A stretch of DNA of 42,053 nt from an uncultured Dorea sp. Its GTDB lineage: Bacteria; Bacillota; Clostridia; Lachnospirales; Lachnospiraceae. The position numbers were made by a program, and so were the translations under genes. Location: positions 1-42,053 of the forward strand of contig CAMSTW010000026.1 of assembly GCA_947063855.1 (NCBI GenBank), given 5' to 3'. Position 1 is the stretch's first letter. Each line of letters starts with the position of its first letter. Shown one piece after another: positions 10,252-17,558 of this stretch. Under the pieces are notes generated by a model, which was not told the origin of the DNA, did no database searches, and saw only the letters and a list, made by a program, of their open reading frames with translations.

Positions 10252-11496
10252 ATGAAGCAGGCATTGGATTTGGCGGTCATATGGATGTACTGTCTTGTGG
10301 CGGCAGTTTTTATTCCGGTTGATATTCCGTTTGTGGCGGCGTCGCTTGCGGCGGTCGTCTACGGGTGCGGCAGCAGTCTGGCACGGGCAGGGAGCGTTCG
10401 GCTTGGGATGACGCTGCTGTTTCTTTTTCTTTCGGTCGTATGTCCCCAGCTTCTGATCTATGTGCCTCTTGGGGTATACACTCTGCTGGATGTTGCCGGA
10501 GCTGCCGCAGAGAGAGGGCTTCGGCAGGGACTGGACGCGGATGTGTTGGAAGCGGGCGGGACAGACGCGGATGGAATGGCTGTGGATCTGACTTGCAGGC
10601 TGTCCGGGAGGTATGATATATTGGATGCACGCGGCTATGTGGCAGGAATCGCTGCATGTTGTTTGGGAGCGGCTCTTTATATTTCTCCTGACCGGGCGTT
10701 GGTCTGTTTTGCGGCTGTGGGCTGTGTGATCGCCGGGATGATCCAGTATCAGACCGGACGGTACAGACTGCTGGATGCGAGATACAGAAGAACCAGGGAC
10801 GACAGTGTGGAGAAGAACATGCTCTTGAGGGAGAAGAACCAGAGCATCCTGGAAAAGCAGGATTACGAGATCTACACGGCGACGCTTAAGGAACGGAACC
10901 GGATTGCGAGAGAGATCCATGACAATGTGGGACATATGCTGTCCCGGTCGATCCTGATGGTTGGTGCGATGAAGGCGGTCCACGGAGAGGACAGTCTTAA
11001 GGAACCCCTGTACCAGCTGGAGGACACGCTGAATGCCGCTATGACCAGCGTGCGCGAGAGCGTCCATGACCTGCACGACGAGGCGGTTAATCTAAAGGAA
11101 GTGCTGGAGAGCCTGACGGGAGAGTATACTTTCTGTCAGGCGAGGCTTGTGTATGATATGGGATACGAGGTTCCCCGGGAGATTCGCTACGGGTTCATTG
11201 CAATCGTCAAAGAGGCGTTGAATAATGTGATGAAGCACAGTGACGCTACATGGGTGCAGGTGGTGGCGCGGGAGCATCCGGGGATGTATCAGCTGATCAT
11301 AGAGGATAACGGGACGTCCGGGGACGGAAGATATGGAGAGAAGCCGTATGCTGCGGGAACGCAGGATAGACACAAAGGAATCGGAATACGCAATATGAAG
11401 GAGCGGGTGGATGCATTCGGCGGTAATCTTGAGATTCAGACACAGAAGGGATGGAGAATCCACATTACCGTGCCGAAGAAGACGGATGAGAGGTGA
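10252..11496 (+). CDS. NarL-type sensor histidine kinase
   Basis: This 414-aa kinase belongs to the HisKA_3/NarX-DegS class. The first ~165 residues hold several hydrophobic helices (about 8-35, 50-75, 130-165), suggesting a membrane-embedded sensor without a large outer domain. The phosphoacceptor helix contains ERNRIAREIHDNVGHMLSRS with His at about 223. The ATPase domain has an N-box (IVKEALNNVMKHSDA), the D-box (LIIEDNGTSGDG) and the G-box (GIGIRNMKERVDAFGG). GTG at 10249 is possible, but ATG at 10252 fits GGAGGAG better. It is divergent from the ABC exporter and followed by its response regulator across a repeat-filled gap. It probably senses the exporter substrate or envelope stress and activates the exporter (inference). 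Confidence 0.92.
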   Translation: MKQALDLAVIWMYCLVAAVFIPVDIPFVAASLAAVVYGCGSSLARAGSVRLGMTLLFLFLSVVCPQLLIYVPLGVYTLLDVAGAAAERGLRQGLDADVLEAGGTDADGMAVDLTCRLSGRYDILDARGYVAGIAACCLGAALYISPDRALVCFAAVGCVIAGMIQYQTGRYRLLDARYRRTRDDSVEKNMLLREKNQSILEKQDYEIYTATLKERNRIAREIHDNVGHMLSRSILMVGAMKAVHGEDSLKEPLYQLEDTLNAAMTSVRESVHDLHDEAVNLKEVLESLTGEYTFCQARLVYDMGYEVPREIRYGFIAIVKEALNNVMKHSDATWVQVVAREHPGMYQLIIEDNGTSGDGRYGEKPYAAGTQDRHKGIGIRNMKERVDAFGGNLEIQTQKGWRIHITVPKKTDER

Positions 11497-11700
11497 ATCC
11501 GGATATCTGATTTGTGCAGAAATGAGGAGACGCAAGATCCGGATATCTGATTGCAGAAATGAGGGGATGAAAGATCCGGATATCTGATTGCAAAAATGAG
11601 GGGACACAAGATCCGGATTCTGATTGCAGAAATGAGGGGACGCAAGATCTGGATTCTGATTGCAGAAATGAGGAGACGTAAGATTCGGATTCTGGCAGAT
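11497..11700. repeat. 36-40 bp tandem repeat between kinase and regulator
   Basis: Five complete units and one partial unit of about 37 bases follow the kinase stop without gaps. Units begin with ATCCGGAT-like sequence at 11497, 11537, 11574, 11611, 11647 and 11683 and contain ATTGCAGAAATGAGGGGACG-like 3' halves. The period shortens from 40 to 37 to 36 as small indels accumulate. There are no unique spacers, so it is not CRISPR. The minus strand is open and reads a repeating NPDLASPHFCNQ-type peptide, without a good ribosome binding site. Confidence 0.9.
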
Positions 11701-11741
11701 GTGTATCATGGGATGCAGGGAAAATGAAAGAGGATGGCTAT

Positions 11742-12365
11742 ATGAAGATTGTGATTGTAGATGACGATATGCTGGTGGCAGGGGCGCTGAAGATCATTCT
11801 GGAGGCCGATGAAGACGTCACGGTCGCCGGGACAGGGCAGGATGGCAGCGAGGCGATTGAGCTTTACCGGAAGCATCTGCCGGACGTGCTGCTGATGGAT
11901 ATCCGGATGCAGAAAGTCAGCGGCCTTGAGGCGGCAGAGCAGATTATGAAGGAATATCCGGAGGCGAAGATTCTGCTTCTGACTACATTTGCAGATGACG
12001 AGTATATCGTGAAAGCATTAAAATACGGCGTCAAGGGTTATCTGCTCAAGCAGGATTACGCAAGCATCCTGCCGGCAATCCGGGCAGTCTTGACCGGGCA
12101 GACGGTGTTTGGGACAGAGATCGTCTCGAAGCTCCCCGAGCTTCTGCAGGAGAAGAAGACCTTTGACTGGGCGGCGTATGAGATCAGTGAGAAAGAGAGA
12201 AAAGTCATGTCGCTGGTGGCAGAAGGATACAGCAATAAGGAAATCGCGCAGGAGCTGTTCTTAAGCGAGGGGACGGTGCGCAATTATATCAGCAATATTC
12301 TGGAAAAGCTGGGACTTCGGGACCGCACGCAGCTGGCGGTGCATTATCTGAAGGCTGTAAGATGA
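11742..12365 (+). CDS. NarL/FixJ-family response regulator
   Basis: This 207-aa DNA-binding response regulator partners the kinase at 10252. The receiver domain has the acidic pocket (IVIVDDDM), phosphoacceptor Asp at about residue 53 in DVLLMDIRM, the LLTTFADDEY threonine region and the conserved Lys in GVKGYLLKQ. The C-terminal LuxR-type helix-turn-helix is clear (SEKERKVMSLVAEGYSNKEI, SEGTVRNYISNILEKLGL). An ATG six codons upstream (11724) is possible; 11742 is preferred because AGAGG lies about nine bases before it and MKIVIVDDD is the usual receiver start. Its likely target is the divergent ABC promoter region. Confidence 0.94.
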   Translation: MKIVIVDDDMLVAGALKIILEADEDVTVAGTGQDGSEAIELYRKHLPDVLLMDIRMQKVSGLEAAEQIMKEYPEAKILLLTTFADDEYIVKALKYGVKGYLLKQDYASILPAIRAVLTGQTVFGTEIVSKLPELLQEKKTFDWAAYEISEKERKVMSLVAEGYSNKEIAQELFLSEGTVRNYISNILEKLGLRDRTQLAVHYLKAVR

Positions 12366-12395
12366 TTTGTGGAAAATGATTTGTGGAAAAAACTA

Positions 12396-12425
12396 TTGAT
12401 AACCCCGCCGTAAAAGTAGTACAAT
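12396..12425 (+). promoter_or_regulatory. SigA-type promoter for ridA
   Basis: TTGATA (12396-12401) and TACAAT (12420-12425) are separated by 18 bases and lie about 65 bases before the ridA start. The match to the vegetative consensus is good. Confidence 0.6.
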
Positions 12426-12489
12426 GTAAGACGGTGGAAGAACTATGCATTGTGCAGAAATTATTGGAAAAAGCAAAGGAGAGAAAATC

Positions 12490-12867
12490 ATGAAGGTAGT
12501 AGCAACAACAAACGCACCAGAAGCATTAGGACCATATTCACAAGGATATGTGCACAACGGAATCTTTTATTCCGCAGGCCAGGTTCCGATCAACCCGGCG
12601 ACAGGGGCTGTCGAGGCAGATACCATCGAAGGACAGGCAGATCAGGTATGCAAGAACTTAGGAGCCGTGTTAGAGGCAGCAGGTACATCCTTTGACAACG
12701 TGCTTAAGACCACCTGTTTCCTTGCAGACATGGGAGATTTTGCAGCATTTAATGAGGTGTATGCGAAGTATTTCACATCCAAGCCGGCAAGAAGCTGTGT
12801 GGCAGTGAAGACATTGCCTAAGAATGTTAAGTGTGAGGTTGAACTGATTGCGGTTGTAAATGAGTAA
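12490..12867 (+). CDS. ridA: RidA family 2-iminobutanoate/2-iminopropanoate deaminase
   Basis: RidA (125 aa) hydrolyses reactive enamine/imine intermediates released by PLP enzymes such as threonine dehydratase, protecting other PLP enzymes. Family features are APEALGPYSQGYVHNGIFYSAGQVPINPATG at the N-terminal half (shown here in parts: GPYSQG, FYSAGQVPINP), the KPARSCVAVKTLP segment with the conserved Arg at about 101, and CEVELIAV at the end with the conserved Glu. Length is standard. The start at 12490 follows AAGGAG; an upstream in-frame ATG at 12445 lies too close to the promoter. It appears to be followed by mrp on the same strand. Confidence 0.93.
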   Translation: MKVVATTNAPEALGPYSQGYVHNGIFYSAGQVPINPATGAVEADTIEGQADQVCKNLGAVLEAAGTSFDNVLKTTCFLADMGDFAAFNEVYAKYFTSKPARSCVAVKTLPKNVKCEVELIAVVNE

Positions 12868-12903
12868 CAGCCTCGTGCATTTACCCTGCTTATACAGGCA
12901 GAG

Positions 12904-12942
12904 ATAGAATCTGGAATAAGATCAGGAATAGAATCTGGAATA
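12904..12942. repeat. Short direct repeat before the Mrp gene
   Basis: ATAGAATCTGGAATA occurs exactly at 12904-12918 and 12928-12942, with a related AAGATCAGGAATA between. It is non-coding and immediately upstream of the ribosome binding site of the next gene. Confidence 0.7.
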
Positions 12943-12958
12943 GAAGGAGATAAGAATT

Positions 12959-13792
12959 ATGGCAGAAGAACAGCAGAACGGCTGCACGTCGTCTGATTGC
13001 GCCGGATGCGCACATGCAGGGTCATGCGGCAGTAAGCCCCAGGATTTAAGAGAGCCGGCGAATCCATTTTCGAAGATCAAGAAGGTGATTGCCGTTGTCA
13101 GCGGCAAGGGCGGCGTAGGCAAGTCCATGGTAACGGCGTCTCTTGCAAGGATGATGCGTGAGCAGGGATTTTCCGTCGGTATTCTGGATGCGGATGTGAC
13201 GGGGCCTTCGATTCCCAAGATGTTCGGGATCCATGAGAAGGCGCAGGGCGACGAGTCAGGGATCTTCCCATGTGAGGCGAAGGACGGCACGAAGATTATG
13301 TCAGTGAATCTGCTCCTTGAGAATGAGTCCGATCCGGTCATCTGGAGAGGCCCGGTGATTGCGGGCGTCGTAACCCAGTTCTGGACAGACGTGATGTGGG
13401 GGGAGCTTGATTATCTGTTCGTGGATATGCCGCCGGGAACCGGCGACGTACCGCTTACGGTGTTCCAGTCCCTTCCGGTGGACGGCGTGGTGATCGTGAC
13501 ATCCCCGCAGGATCTGGTACGGATGATCGTGAAGAAGGCTTATAACATGGCGAAAGCCATGAACATTCCGGTACTTGGGATCGTGGAGAACTACAGCTAT
13601 CTGGTATGTCCGGACTGCGGGAAGAAGATCGCCGTATTCGGGGAGAGCCATATCGCTCAGGTGGCAGAGGAGCTTGAGATTCCGGTATTGGGGAAGATGC
13701 CGGTGGATGCGGCGCTTGCCGAGGCAGTGGAACAGGAACGGTTCCATGAAGTCAGCAACGAGTATCTGAGCGCGGCTGTGAATAAGATATAG
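12959..13792 (+). CDS. Mrp/NBP35-type P-loop ATPase, iron-sulfur carrier
   Basis: This 277-aa protein is an Mrp/NBP35/ApbC-family ATPase that binds and transfers Fe-S clusters. The N-terminus is cysteine rich (Cys at about 9, 14, 17 and 23), as in NBP35-type members that hold an N-terminal cluster. A deviant Walker A GKGGVGKS lies at about 49-56, then DADVTGPSIPKMFG and the Walker B-like VDMPPGTGDVPLTVFQ. The conserved CPDCG pair follows VENYSYLV and is the bridging cluster site in dimers. Cluster delivery is relevant here because PurF in this window carries an Fe-S motif, but no specific client is shown. The ATG follows AAGGAG. A strong terminator lies about 60 bases after the stop. Confidence 0.93.
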   Translation: MAEEQQNGCTSSDCAGCAHAGSCGSKPQDLREPANPFSKIKKVIAVVSGKGGVGKSMVTASLARMMREQGFSVGILDADVTGPSIPKMFGIHEKAQGDESGIFPCEAKDGTKIMSVNLLLENESDPVIWRGPVIAGVVTQFWTDVMWGELDYLFVDMPPGTGDVPLTVFQSLPVDGVVIVTSPQDLVRMIVKKAYNMAKAMNIPVLGIVENYSYLVCPDCGKKIAVFGESHIAQVAEELEIPVLGKMPVDAALAEAVEQERFHEVSNEYLSAAVNKI

Positions 13793-13851
13793 AGATACAA
13801 CGCTATATGTTCAGATGGCAGGATGAGCATTGAAAAGCAATAAATCTTATG

Positions 13852-13894
13852 ATACGATATATTTAGATTTCGATTCTAAATATATCGTATTTTT
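13852..13894 (+). terminator. Terminator after the Mrp gene
   Basis: ATACGATATATTTAGA (13852-13867) pairs perfectly with 13875-13890 across a seven-base loop and runs into TTTTT. The AT-rich stem flanked by A and T could also work in reverse. Confidence 0.85.
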
Positions 13895-13902
13895 GTAACT
13901 AT

Positions 13903-13989
13903 TCAGAACCACCCTTTATCTAAAGATGAAATGTTGGTCTTGACCTTTATCATCCGAAGATCACGTTCTGCCTGGTTATTATCAAACGG
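13903..13989 (-). pseudogene. Remnant of an IS66-family transposase C-terminus
   Basis: The minus strand reads PFDNNQAERDLRMIKVKTNIS before a stop. That matches the conserved end of the IS66 transposase catalytic domain (DNNQAERD...RMVKVKQKISG), which holds the final catalytic Glu. Only about 28 codons are recognisable. The sequence upstream on that strand does not resemble transposase and no intact insertion sequence or terminal repeats are visible, so this is a decayed scar. Confidence 0.75.
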
Positions 13990-14259
13990 AAGGCAGTAAC
14001 ATATAAGATTCGGTTTGAGTCGGATACAGGGGAAGTTATCTCCAATGAAGTGTTTTACAAGGCAGACAGCCAGGCGGAAAAGCCGGGCGCGCGTATCGTA
14101 ACGCTTAGTTTTGATATCAAAAAAAGAGTTTATGATTGTGAACATAAGTATTTTCTAAAAATTCTAAAAGAGCTGGACGCAAAGCCGGAGAATGAAGTTA
14201 TGAGCAGGCAGATTATTATGGATCTTCCGTTTTTAAAATGAGCAGGAGCGTAGACAATC

Positions 14260-14934
14260 ATGTATAAAATATTAATCGTAGAAGATGACAAAGTCATCGC
14301 CCGGGCGCTGGCTTCGCATCTTAGCAAATGGGACTATGATACGAGGTGTATAGAGGATTTCAAGGATATCACCGGGGAATTCAGGCAGTATGACCCGCAG
14401 CTGGTTCTCCTTGATATCATGCTTCCGTTCTTCAACGGATTCCACTGGTGCCAGGAGATCCGGAAGATCTCGGAGGTGCCGGTTATCTTCCTGTCCTCTG
14501 CCAATGATAACATGAACATCGTCATGGCGATGAATATGGGCGGGGATGAATTCATCGAGAAGCCCTTCGACCTGAATGTGGTGACGGCAAAGGTGCAGGC
14601 AATCTTAAGACGGGCGTATTCCTTCCAGGAGACGGTGAATGTGATGGAATATCACGGCGCTGCCCTGAACCTGAACGACGCGACACTGGTAAGAGGCGAA
14701 CAGAAGCTAGAGCTTACGAAGAATGAATTCCGTATCCTGCAGATGCTGCTTGAGAATGCGGGTAAGATCGTATCCAGAGACAGTATCATCACAAGGCTGT
14801 GGGAGAGTGATGAGTTTATCGACGACAACACGCTGACGGTGAATATTGCAAGGCTTCGCAAGAAGCTGGAACAGATCGGGCTTCAGCAGATGATACGCAC
14901 CAAAAAGGGAATCGGATATATGGTGGAGCAATGA
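14260..14934 (+). CDS. OmpR-family response regulator, BceR-like
   Basis: This 224-aa regulator has a receiver domain (ILIVEDDKVIARAL, phosphoacceptor Asp at about residue 52 in LVLLDIMLPFFNGFHWCQEIRK, conserved Lys in FIEKPFDLN) and an OmpR winged helix (LTKNEFRILQMLLENAGKIVSR, DDNTLTVNIARLRKKL, IRTKKGIGY). The PFFNGFHWCQEIRKISEVPVIFLSS segment is typical of BceR-type regulators that respond to cell-wall-active peptides. Its stop overlaps the kinase start by ATGA (14931-14934), so the two are translationally coupled. The likely target is the ABC transporter at 16791, whose upstream region has a BceR-type site. Confidence 0.94.
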   Translation: MYKILIVEDDKVIARALASHLSKWDYDTRCIEDFKDITGEFRQYDPQLVLLDIMLPFFNGFHWCQEIRKISEVPVIFLSSANDNMNIVMAMNMGGDEFIEKPFDLNVVTAKVQAILRRAYSFQETVNVMEYHGAALNLNDATLVRGEQKLELTKNEFRILQMLLENAGKIVSRDSIITRLWESDEFIDDNTLTVNIARLRKKLEQIGLQQMIRTKKGIGYMVEQ

Positions 14935-16289
14935 GAACAGCAATTGGATTTTTGAAGCAGAAGAAGAACGAGATTGTCTTATATGTCGTGCTGGCGGGAA
15001 CATTTGCCGTAGTTTCTTATCTGTATGATACCCGGATGGACGCGGTGGAGTATGCGTTTCTGTTGTCGGCGGTCTGGTTTCTGCTGTCGGGGATATGGGA
15101 TTATCTGAAATTCGCAGGGAAGCATAAGCGGCTTTTGGAGGCGGAGTTAAGGCTTGATTCGGATGGCAAAGAATTGTCTGGCGCGGATAACCGGTCGGCG
15201 GGTGCAGATACACTGAGCGCGTCTGCAGGTATACGAACTGCAGGCGGGGATACATGGACTATGAGTGCATTGGCTGCGGACGCAGATGCATGGTTTCCCA
15301 GGGCGGATACGCTGATCGAGGAGGATTATCAGCGGATTATTGCAAGGCTGTATGAAGCGGGGAATGAGGCAGAATCGGCAGGCAGGATTGCCAGACAGGA
15401 GATGATGGATTATTACGGGATGTGGGTGCACCAGATCAAGACTCCGATCGCGGCTATGCATGTCCTGTTACAGGCGGCGGGAGAGGGACGTGTCGAAGCC
15501 GTATGGACAGCCGGGGACGGCCAGATTGAATACGGGCATGCAGGAAAACAGTTTCGGGACAGCCTGCCGGCAGGGCACGAACTGACGGCTCTGGTCCAGT
15601 ATACAAGAGAGATGAAGCTGGAACTGTTCAAGATTGAGCAGTATGTGGAGATGGTGCTTACCTATCTTCGGATGGAGGATATGTCTTCGGATATGTCCTT
15701 TGAGATCTGTGAGCTGGATTCAGTGATCAGGCAGGCGGTCCGCAAGTACTCACAGATGTTTATCTTAAAGAAGATTAAGCTTGAGTATACACCTGTTAAG
15801 ACGAAGGTGCTGACGGATGAGAAGTGGCTGGTCTTCGTGATGGAGCAGATCCTGTCAAATGCGTTGAAATATACGCGGGCGGAGTCGGCATATGGTGAAG
15901 CTCAGAGCGAGAGGGGTATGGACAGGAGCTTGAAGCAGGGGAAGATATCCATTTATATGGAAGCTTATGCACCGGCGGGGCATAGGTCGGGAGAAGATAT
16001 GGCAGAGGAAGATAAGAATAGGACGGCGGGACATATGGCGGGGGCAGAATACTGTCTCGTCATAGAAGATACAGGACTTGGGATATGTCCGGAAGATCTG
16101 CCCAGGGTGTTTGAGAAGGGATTCACAGGATATAATGGGCGGACAGATAAGAAATCTACGGGAATCGGTCTATATCTGTGCAAGTCCGTGATGGATAAGC
16201 TGCGGCATCAGATGTGGATTGAATCCGAAGTCGGGAAGGGGACGAAGGTGTATCTGTCTCTGGCGAGGAAGAGGATGCGGCATGAGTAG
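14931..16289 (+). CDS. BceS-like sensor histidine kinase with low-complexity inserts
   Basis: This 452-aa kinase has the BceS plan: two close N-terminal membrane helices (about residues 15-31 and 40-60) with almost no outer loop, as in intramembrane kinases that sense through their ABC partner. The phosphoacceptor region is YYGMWVHQIKTPIAAMHVLL with His at about 167, then ELFKIEQYVEMVLTYLRME. The ATPase domain has the N-box (MEQILSNALKYTR), G1 (IEDTGLGICPEDLPRVFEKGFTG) and G2 (STGIGLYLCK). It is over 100 residues longer than typical BceS proteins (about 330-350). The excess is Ala/Gly/Asp/Glu-rich inserts at about 84-126, 182-224 (inside the phosphoacceptor hairpin) and 317-372 (in the ATPase core). 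The frame is intact. Confidence 0.9.
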   Translation: MRTAIGFLKQKKNEIVLYVVLAGTFAVVSYLYDTRMDAVEYAFLLSAVWFLLSGIWDYLKFAGKHKRLLEAELRLDSDGKELSGADNRSAGADTLSASAGIRTAGGDTWTMSALAADADAWFPRADTLIEEDYQRIIARLYEAGNEAESAGRIARQEMMDYYGMWVHQIKTPIAAMHVLLQAAGEGRVEAVWTAGDGQIEYGHAGKQFRDSLPAGHELTALVQYTREMKLELFKIEQYVEMVLTYLRMEDMSSDMSFEICELDSVIRQAVRKYSQMFILKKIKLEYTPVKTKVLTDEKWLVFVMEQILSNALKYTRAESAYGEAQSERGMDRSLKQGKISIYMEAYAPAGHRSGEDMAEEDKNRTAGHMAGAEYCLVIEDTGLGICPEDLPRVFEKGFTGYNGRTDKKSTGIGLYLCKSVMDKLRHQMWIESEVGKGTKVYLSLARKRMRHE

Positions 16290-16355
16290 TTTCATAAACT
16301 TATCCATTAATCATATTGCTGTGAAAATAGAACTTGTTGACAACTTAATAAAGGC

Positions 16356-16384
16356 TTTACACCAATTATATAATCCGCTATACT
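16356..16384 (+). promoter_or_regulatory. Promoter for the 47-aa ORF
   Basis: TTTACA (16356-16361) and TATACT (16379-16384) are spaced by 17 bases, about 50 bases before the small ORF. TTGACA (16337) and TATAAT (16369) are also present but badly spaced with each other. The -35 lies inside the left inverted-repeat arm. Confidence 0.5.
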
Positions 16385-16432
16385 GATATTAGTAAAGTAT
16401 TAACTGTTTTCCTAGAAAGGAAGGTATAAGAG

Positions 16433-16576
16433 ATGACTGCGGCAGAAGCAACAAATATCATTATAAGGTTAACACAAGAGGGATGGGACGCAAATAAAAT
16501 AAATGAATTTATTGTTTTTATCGAGACGCACAGGCCGTCTGAAGATGAAGCAATGAATATACTAAAAAAGGGTTAG
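16433..16576 (+). CDS. Small protein of 47 aa, unknown function
   Basis: ATG at 16433 follows a strong GAAAGGAAGG site and opens a 47-codon frame (MTAAEATNIIIRLTQEGWDA, then NKINEFIVFIETHRPSEDEA, ending NILKKG). It has its own promoter-like sequence and an immediate terminator, so it appears to be a complete monocistronic gene. Predicted character is two amphipathic helices with a central GWDANKINEFI turn; there is no signal peptide or membrane segment. I recall similar ~50-aa proteins of unknown function (T-x-E-x-x-x-I-I...GW...EFI-x-x-I-E) in Clostridia, but cannot confirm it. It lies between the Bce-like kinase and its ABC transporter, inside inverted repeats, which suggests insertion. Confidence 0.65.
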   Translation: MTAAEATNIIIRLTQEGWDANKINEFIVFIETHRPSEDEAMNILKKG

Positions 16577-16582
16577 CATGTA

Positions 16583-16632
16583 AAAAAGGTGTAAAGTCTT
16601 TAGTGAGTTGTCAAAGGCTTTACACCTTTTTA
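16583..16632 (+). terminator. Terminator after the 47-aa ORF
   Basis: Nineteen bases at 16583-16601 pair with 16613-16631 (one G-U pair) around an 11-base loop, ending in TTTTT. Reading A5 on the left arm and T5 on the right, it is bidirectional in form. Confidence 0.88.
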
Positions 16633-16662
16633 TTATCAAAATTTATTGGTAAGTCCGCATAT

Positions 16663-16678
16663 CTTACAGGAATGTAAG
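16663..16678. promoter_or_regulatory. Candidate BceR-type operator
   Basis: CTTACAGGAATGTAAG is a perfect inverted repeat and fits the BceR-like recognition pattern TNACA-N4-TGTAA. It lies 113 bases before the ABC ATPase start, with a TATAAT at 16732-16737 between them, a usual distance for activation by OmpR-type regulators. The cognate regulator would be the gene at 14260. Confidence 0.65.
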
Positions 16679-16790
16679 TTTCCAGCATGAAAATGTAACC
16701 TGAATCAATGGAAGAATCTTTATCTTTTCTCTATAATAAGTCATGTAACAAGGAAGACATCAAAGACATCGCAGAAAGGATGAAGATTAC

Positions 16791-17558
16791 ATGGCGTTAT
16801 TAGAAGTAAAGAATGTAAAGAAAATATATACTACCCGATTCGGAGGCAATCAGGTAGAGGCGTTAAGAGACGTTAATTTCTCCGTAGAGCCCAGAGAATA
16901 CGCGGCGATCATGGGAGAATCCGGCTCCGGCAAGACGACCCTTTTGAATATTCTTGCCGCCCTTGATAAGCCCACCGGCGGCAAGGTCTATCTGAAGGGC
17001 AGGGACTTAAGCACCGTCAGGGAGAAGGAGATCGCGGCGTTCCGCCGGCAGAATCTGGGGTTCGTGTTTCAGGACTTCAATCTTCTGGATACGTTTTCTC
17101 TCAAGGATAATATCTTCCTTCCGCTGGTACTTTCCGGGAAGAAATACGAAGAGATGGAGACGAGGATCATGCCGGTCGCCCATATGCTGGGGATTGAGGA
17201 GCTGCTGGAAAAGTTCCCCTACGAAGTATCCGGCGGACAGAAGCAGAGGGCGGCGGTGGCAAGGGCGCTGATCACAAGGCCCCAGCTGATCCTTGCGGAC
17301 GAACCCACGGGAGCGCTGGATTCCAGAGCGGCGGACGGGCTTCTGGACCTGTTCAAGACCATCAATGAAGACGGCCAGACGATACTCATGGTCACGCACA
17401 GTGTCAAGGCGGCAAGCACCGCCAACAGGATATTGTTCATCAAGGACGGGGAAGTATTCCATCAGCTGTACAGGGGTAATCTGACCAATGAGCAGATGTA
17501 CCAGAAGATATCCGACACGCTGACGGTGCTGACTACGGGAGGTGAGAGAAGTGAGTAG
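16791..17558 (+). CDS. BceA-like ABC transporter ATP-binding protein
   Basis: This 255-aa ATPase is of the MacB/LolD/BceA group. It has the Walker A (IMGESGSGKTTLLNILAALD), Q-loop (GFVFQDFNLLDTFSL), signature (YEVSGGQKQRAAVARAL), Walker B (LILADEPTGALDS) and H-loop (ILMVTHSVKAAS). FNLLDTFSLKDNIFLPLVL is very characteristic of peptide-antibiotic resistance modules. It pairs with the large FtsX-type permease that overlaps its 3' end. In this family the transporter both detoxifies and signals to the BceS kinase. Expression is probably driven from the region with the BceR-type palindrome. Confidence 0.95.
   Translation: MALLEVKNVKKIYTTRFGGNQVEALRDVNFSVEPREYAAIMGESGSGKTTLLNILAALDKPTGGKVYLKGRDLSTVREKEIAAFRRQNLGFVFQDFNLLDTFSLKDNIFLPLVLSGKKYEEMETRIMPVAHMLGIEELLEKFPYEVSGGQKQRAAVARALITRPQLILADEPTGALDSRAADGLLDLFKTINEDGQTILMVTHSVKAASTANRILFIKDGEVFHQLYRGNLTNEQMYQKISDTLTVLTTGGERSE

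Larger units (their letters stand above)
13793..14259. other. Gene-poor gap with terminator and decayed insertion-sequence end
   Basis: This 467-base stretch between the Mrp gene and the Bce-like regulator contains a perfect terminator (13852-13894), a minus-strand IS66 transposase remnant (13905-13989) and a plus-strand open frame (about 13996-14241). The plus frame reads YKIRFESDTGEVISNEVFYK and later KILKELDAKPENE. I do not recognise that peptide; no convincing ATG with a ribosome binding site precedes it. It may be the 3' end of a lost gene. Confidence 0.6.
16337..16614. repeat. 27-bp inverted repeats flanking a small ORF (possible MITE-like element)
   Basis: The sequence at 16337-16363 (begins TTGACAACT, ends CTTTACACC) is repeated in inverse orientation at 16588-16614 with 24 of 27 bases identical. 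A third, partial copy (AAAGGCTTTACACC, identical to 16350-16363) follows directly at 16613-16626, and folds back on the inverted one to form the terminator. The two full arms enclose the promoter and 47-aa ORF. No convincing target-site duplication was seen. Confidence 0.75.

Noticed and set aside
11497-11700. CRISPR array
   Set aside because: Units are contiguous and diverged with no unique spacers between identical repeats, and no cas genes are near.
11092-11709. 205-codon minus-strand frame with a repeating NPDLASPHFCNQ-type peptide
   Set aside because: It is the reverse reading of the tandem repeat plus the end of the kinase gene, and no start signal was found.
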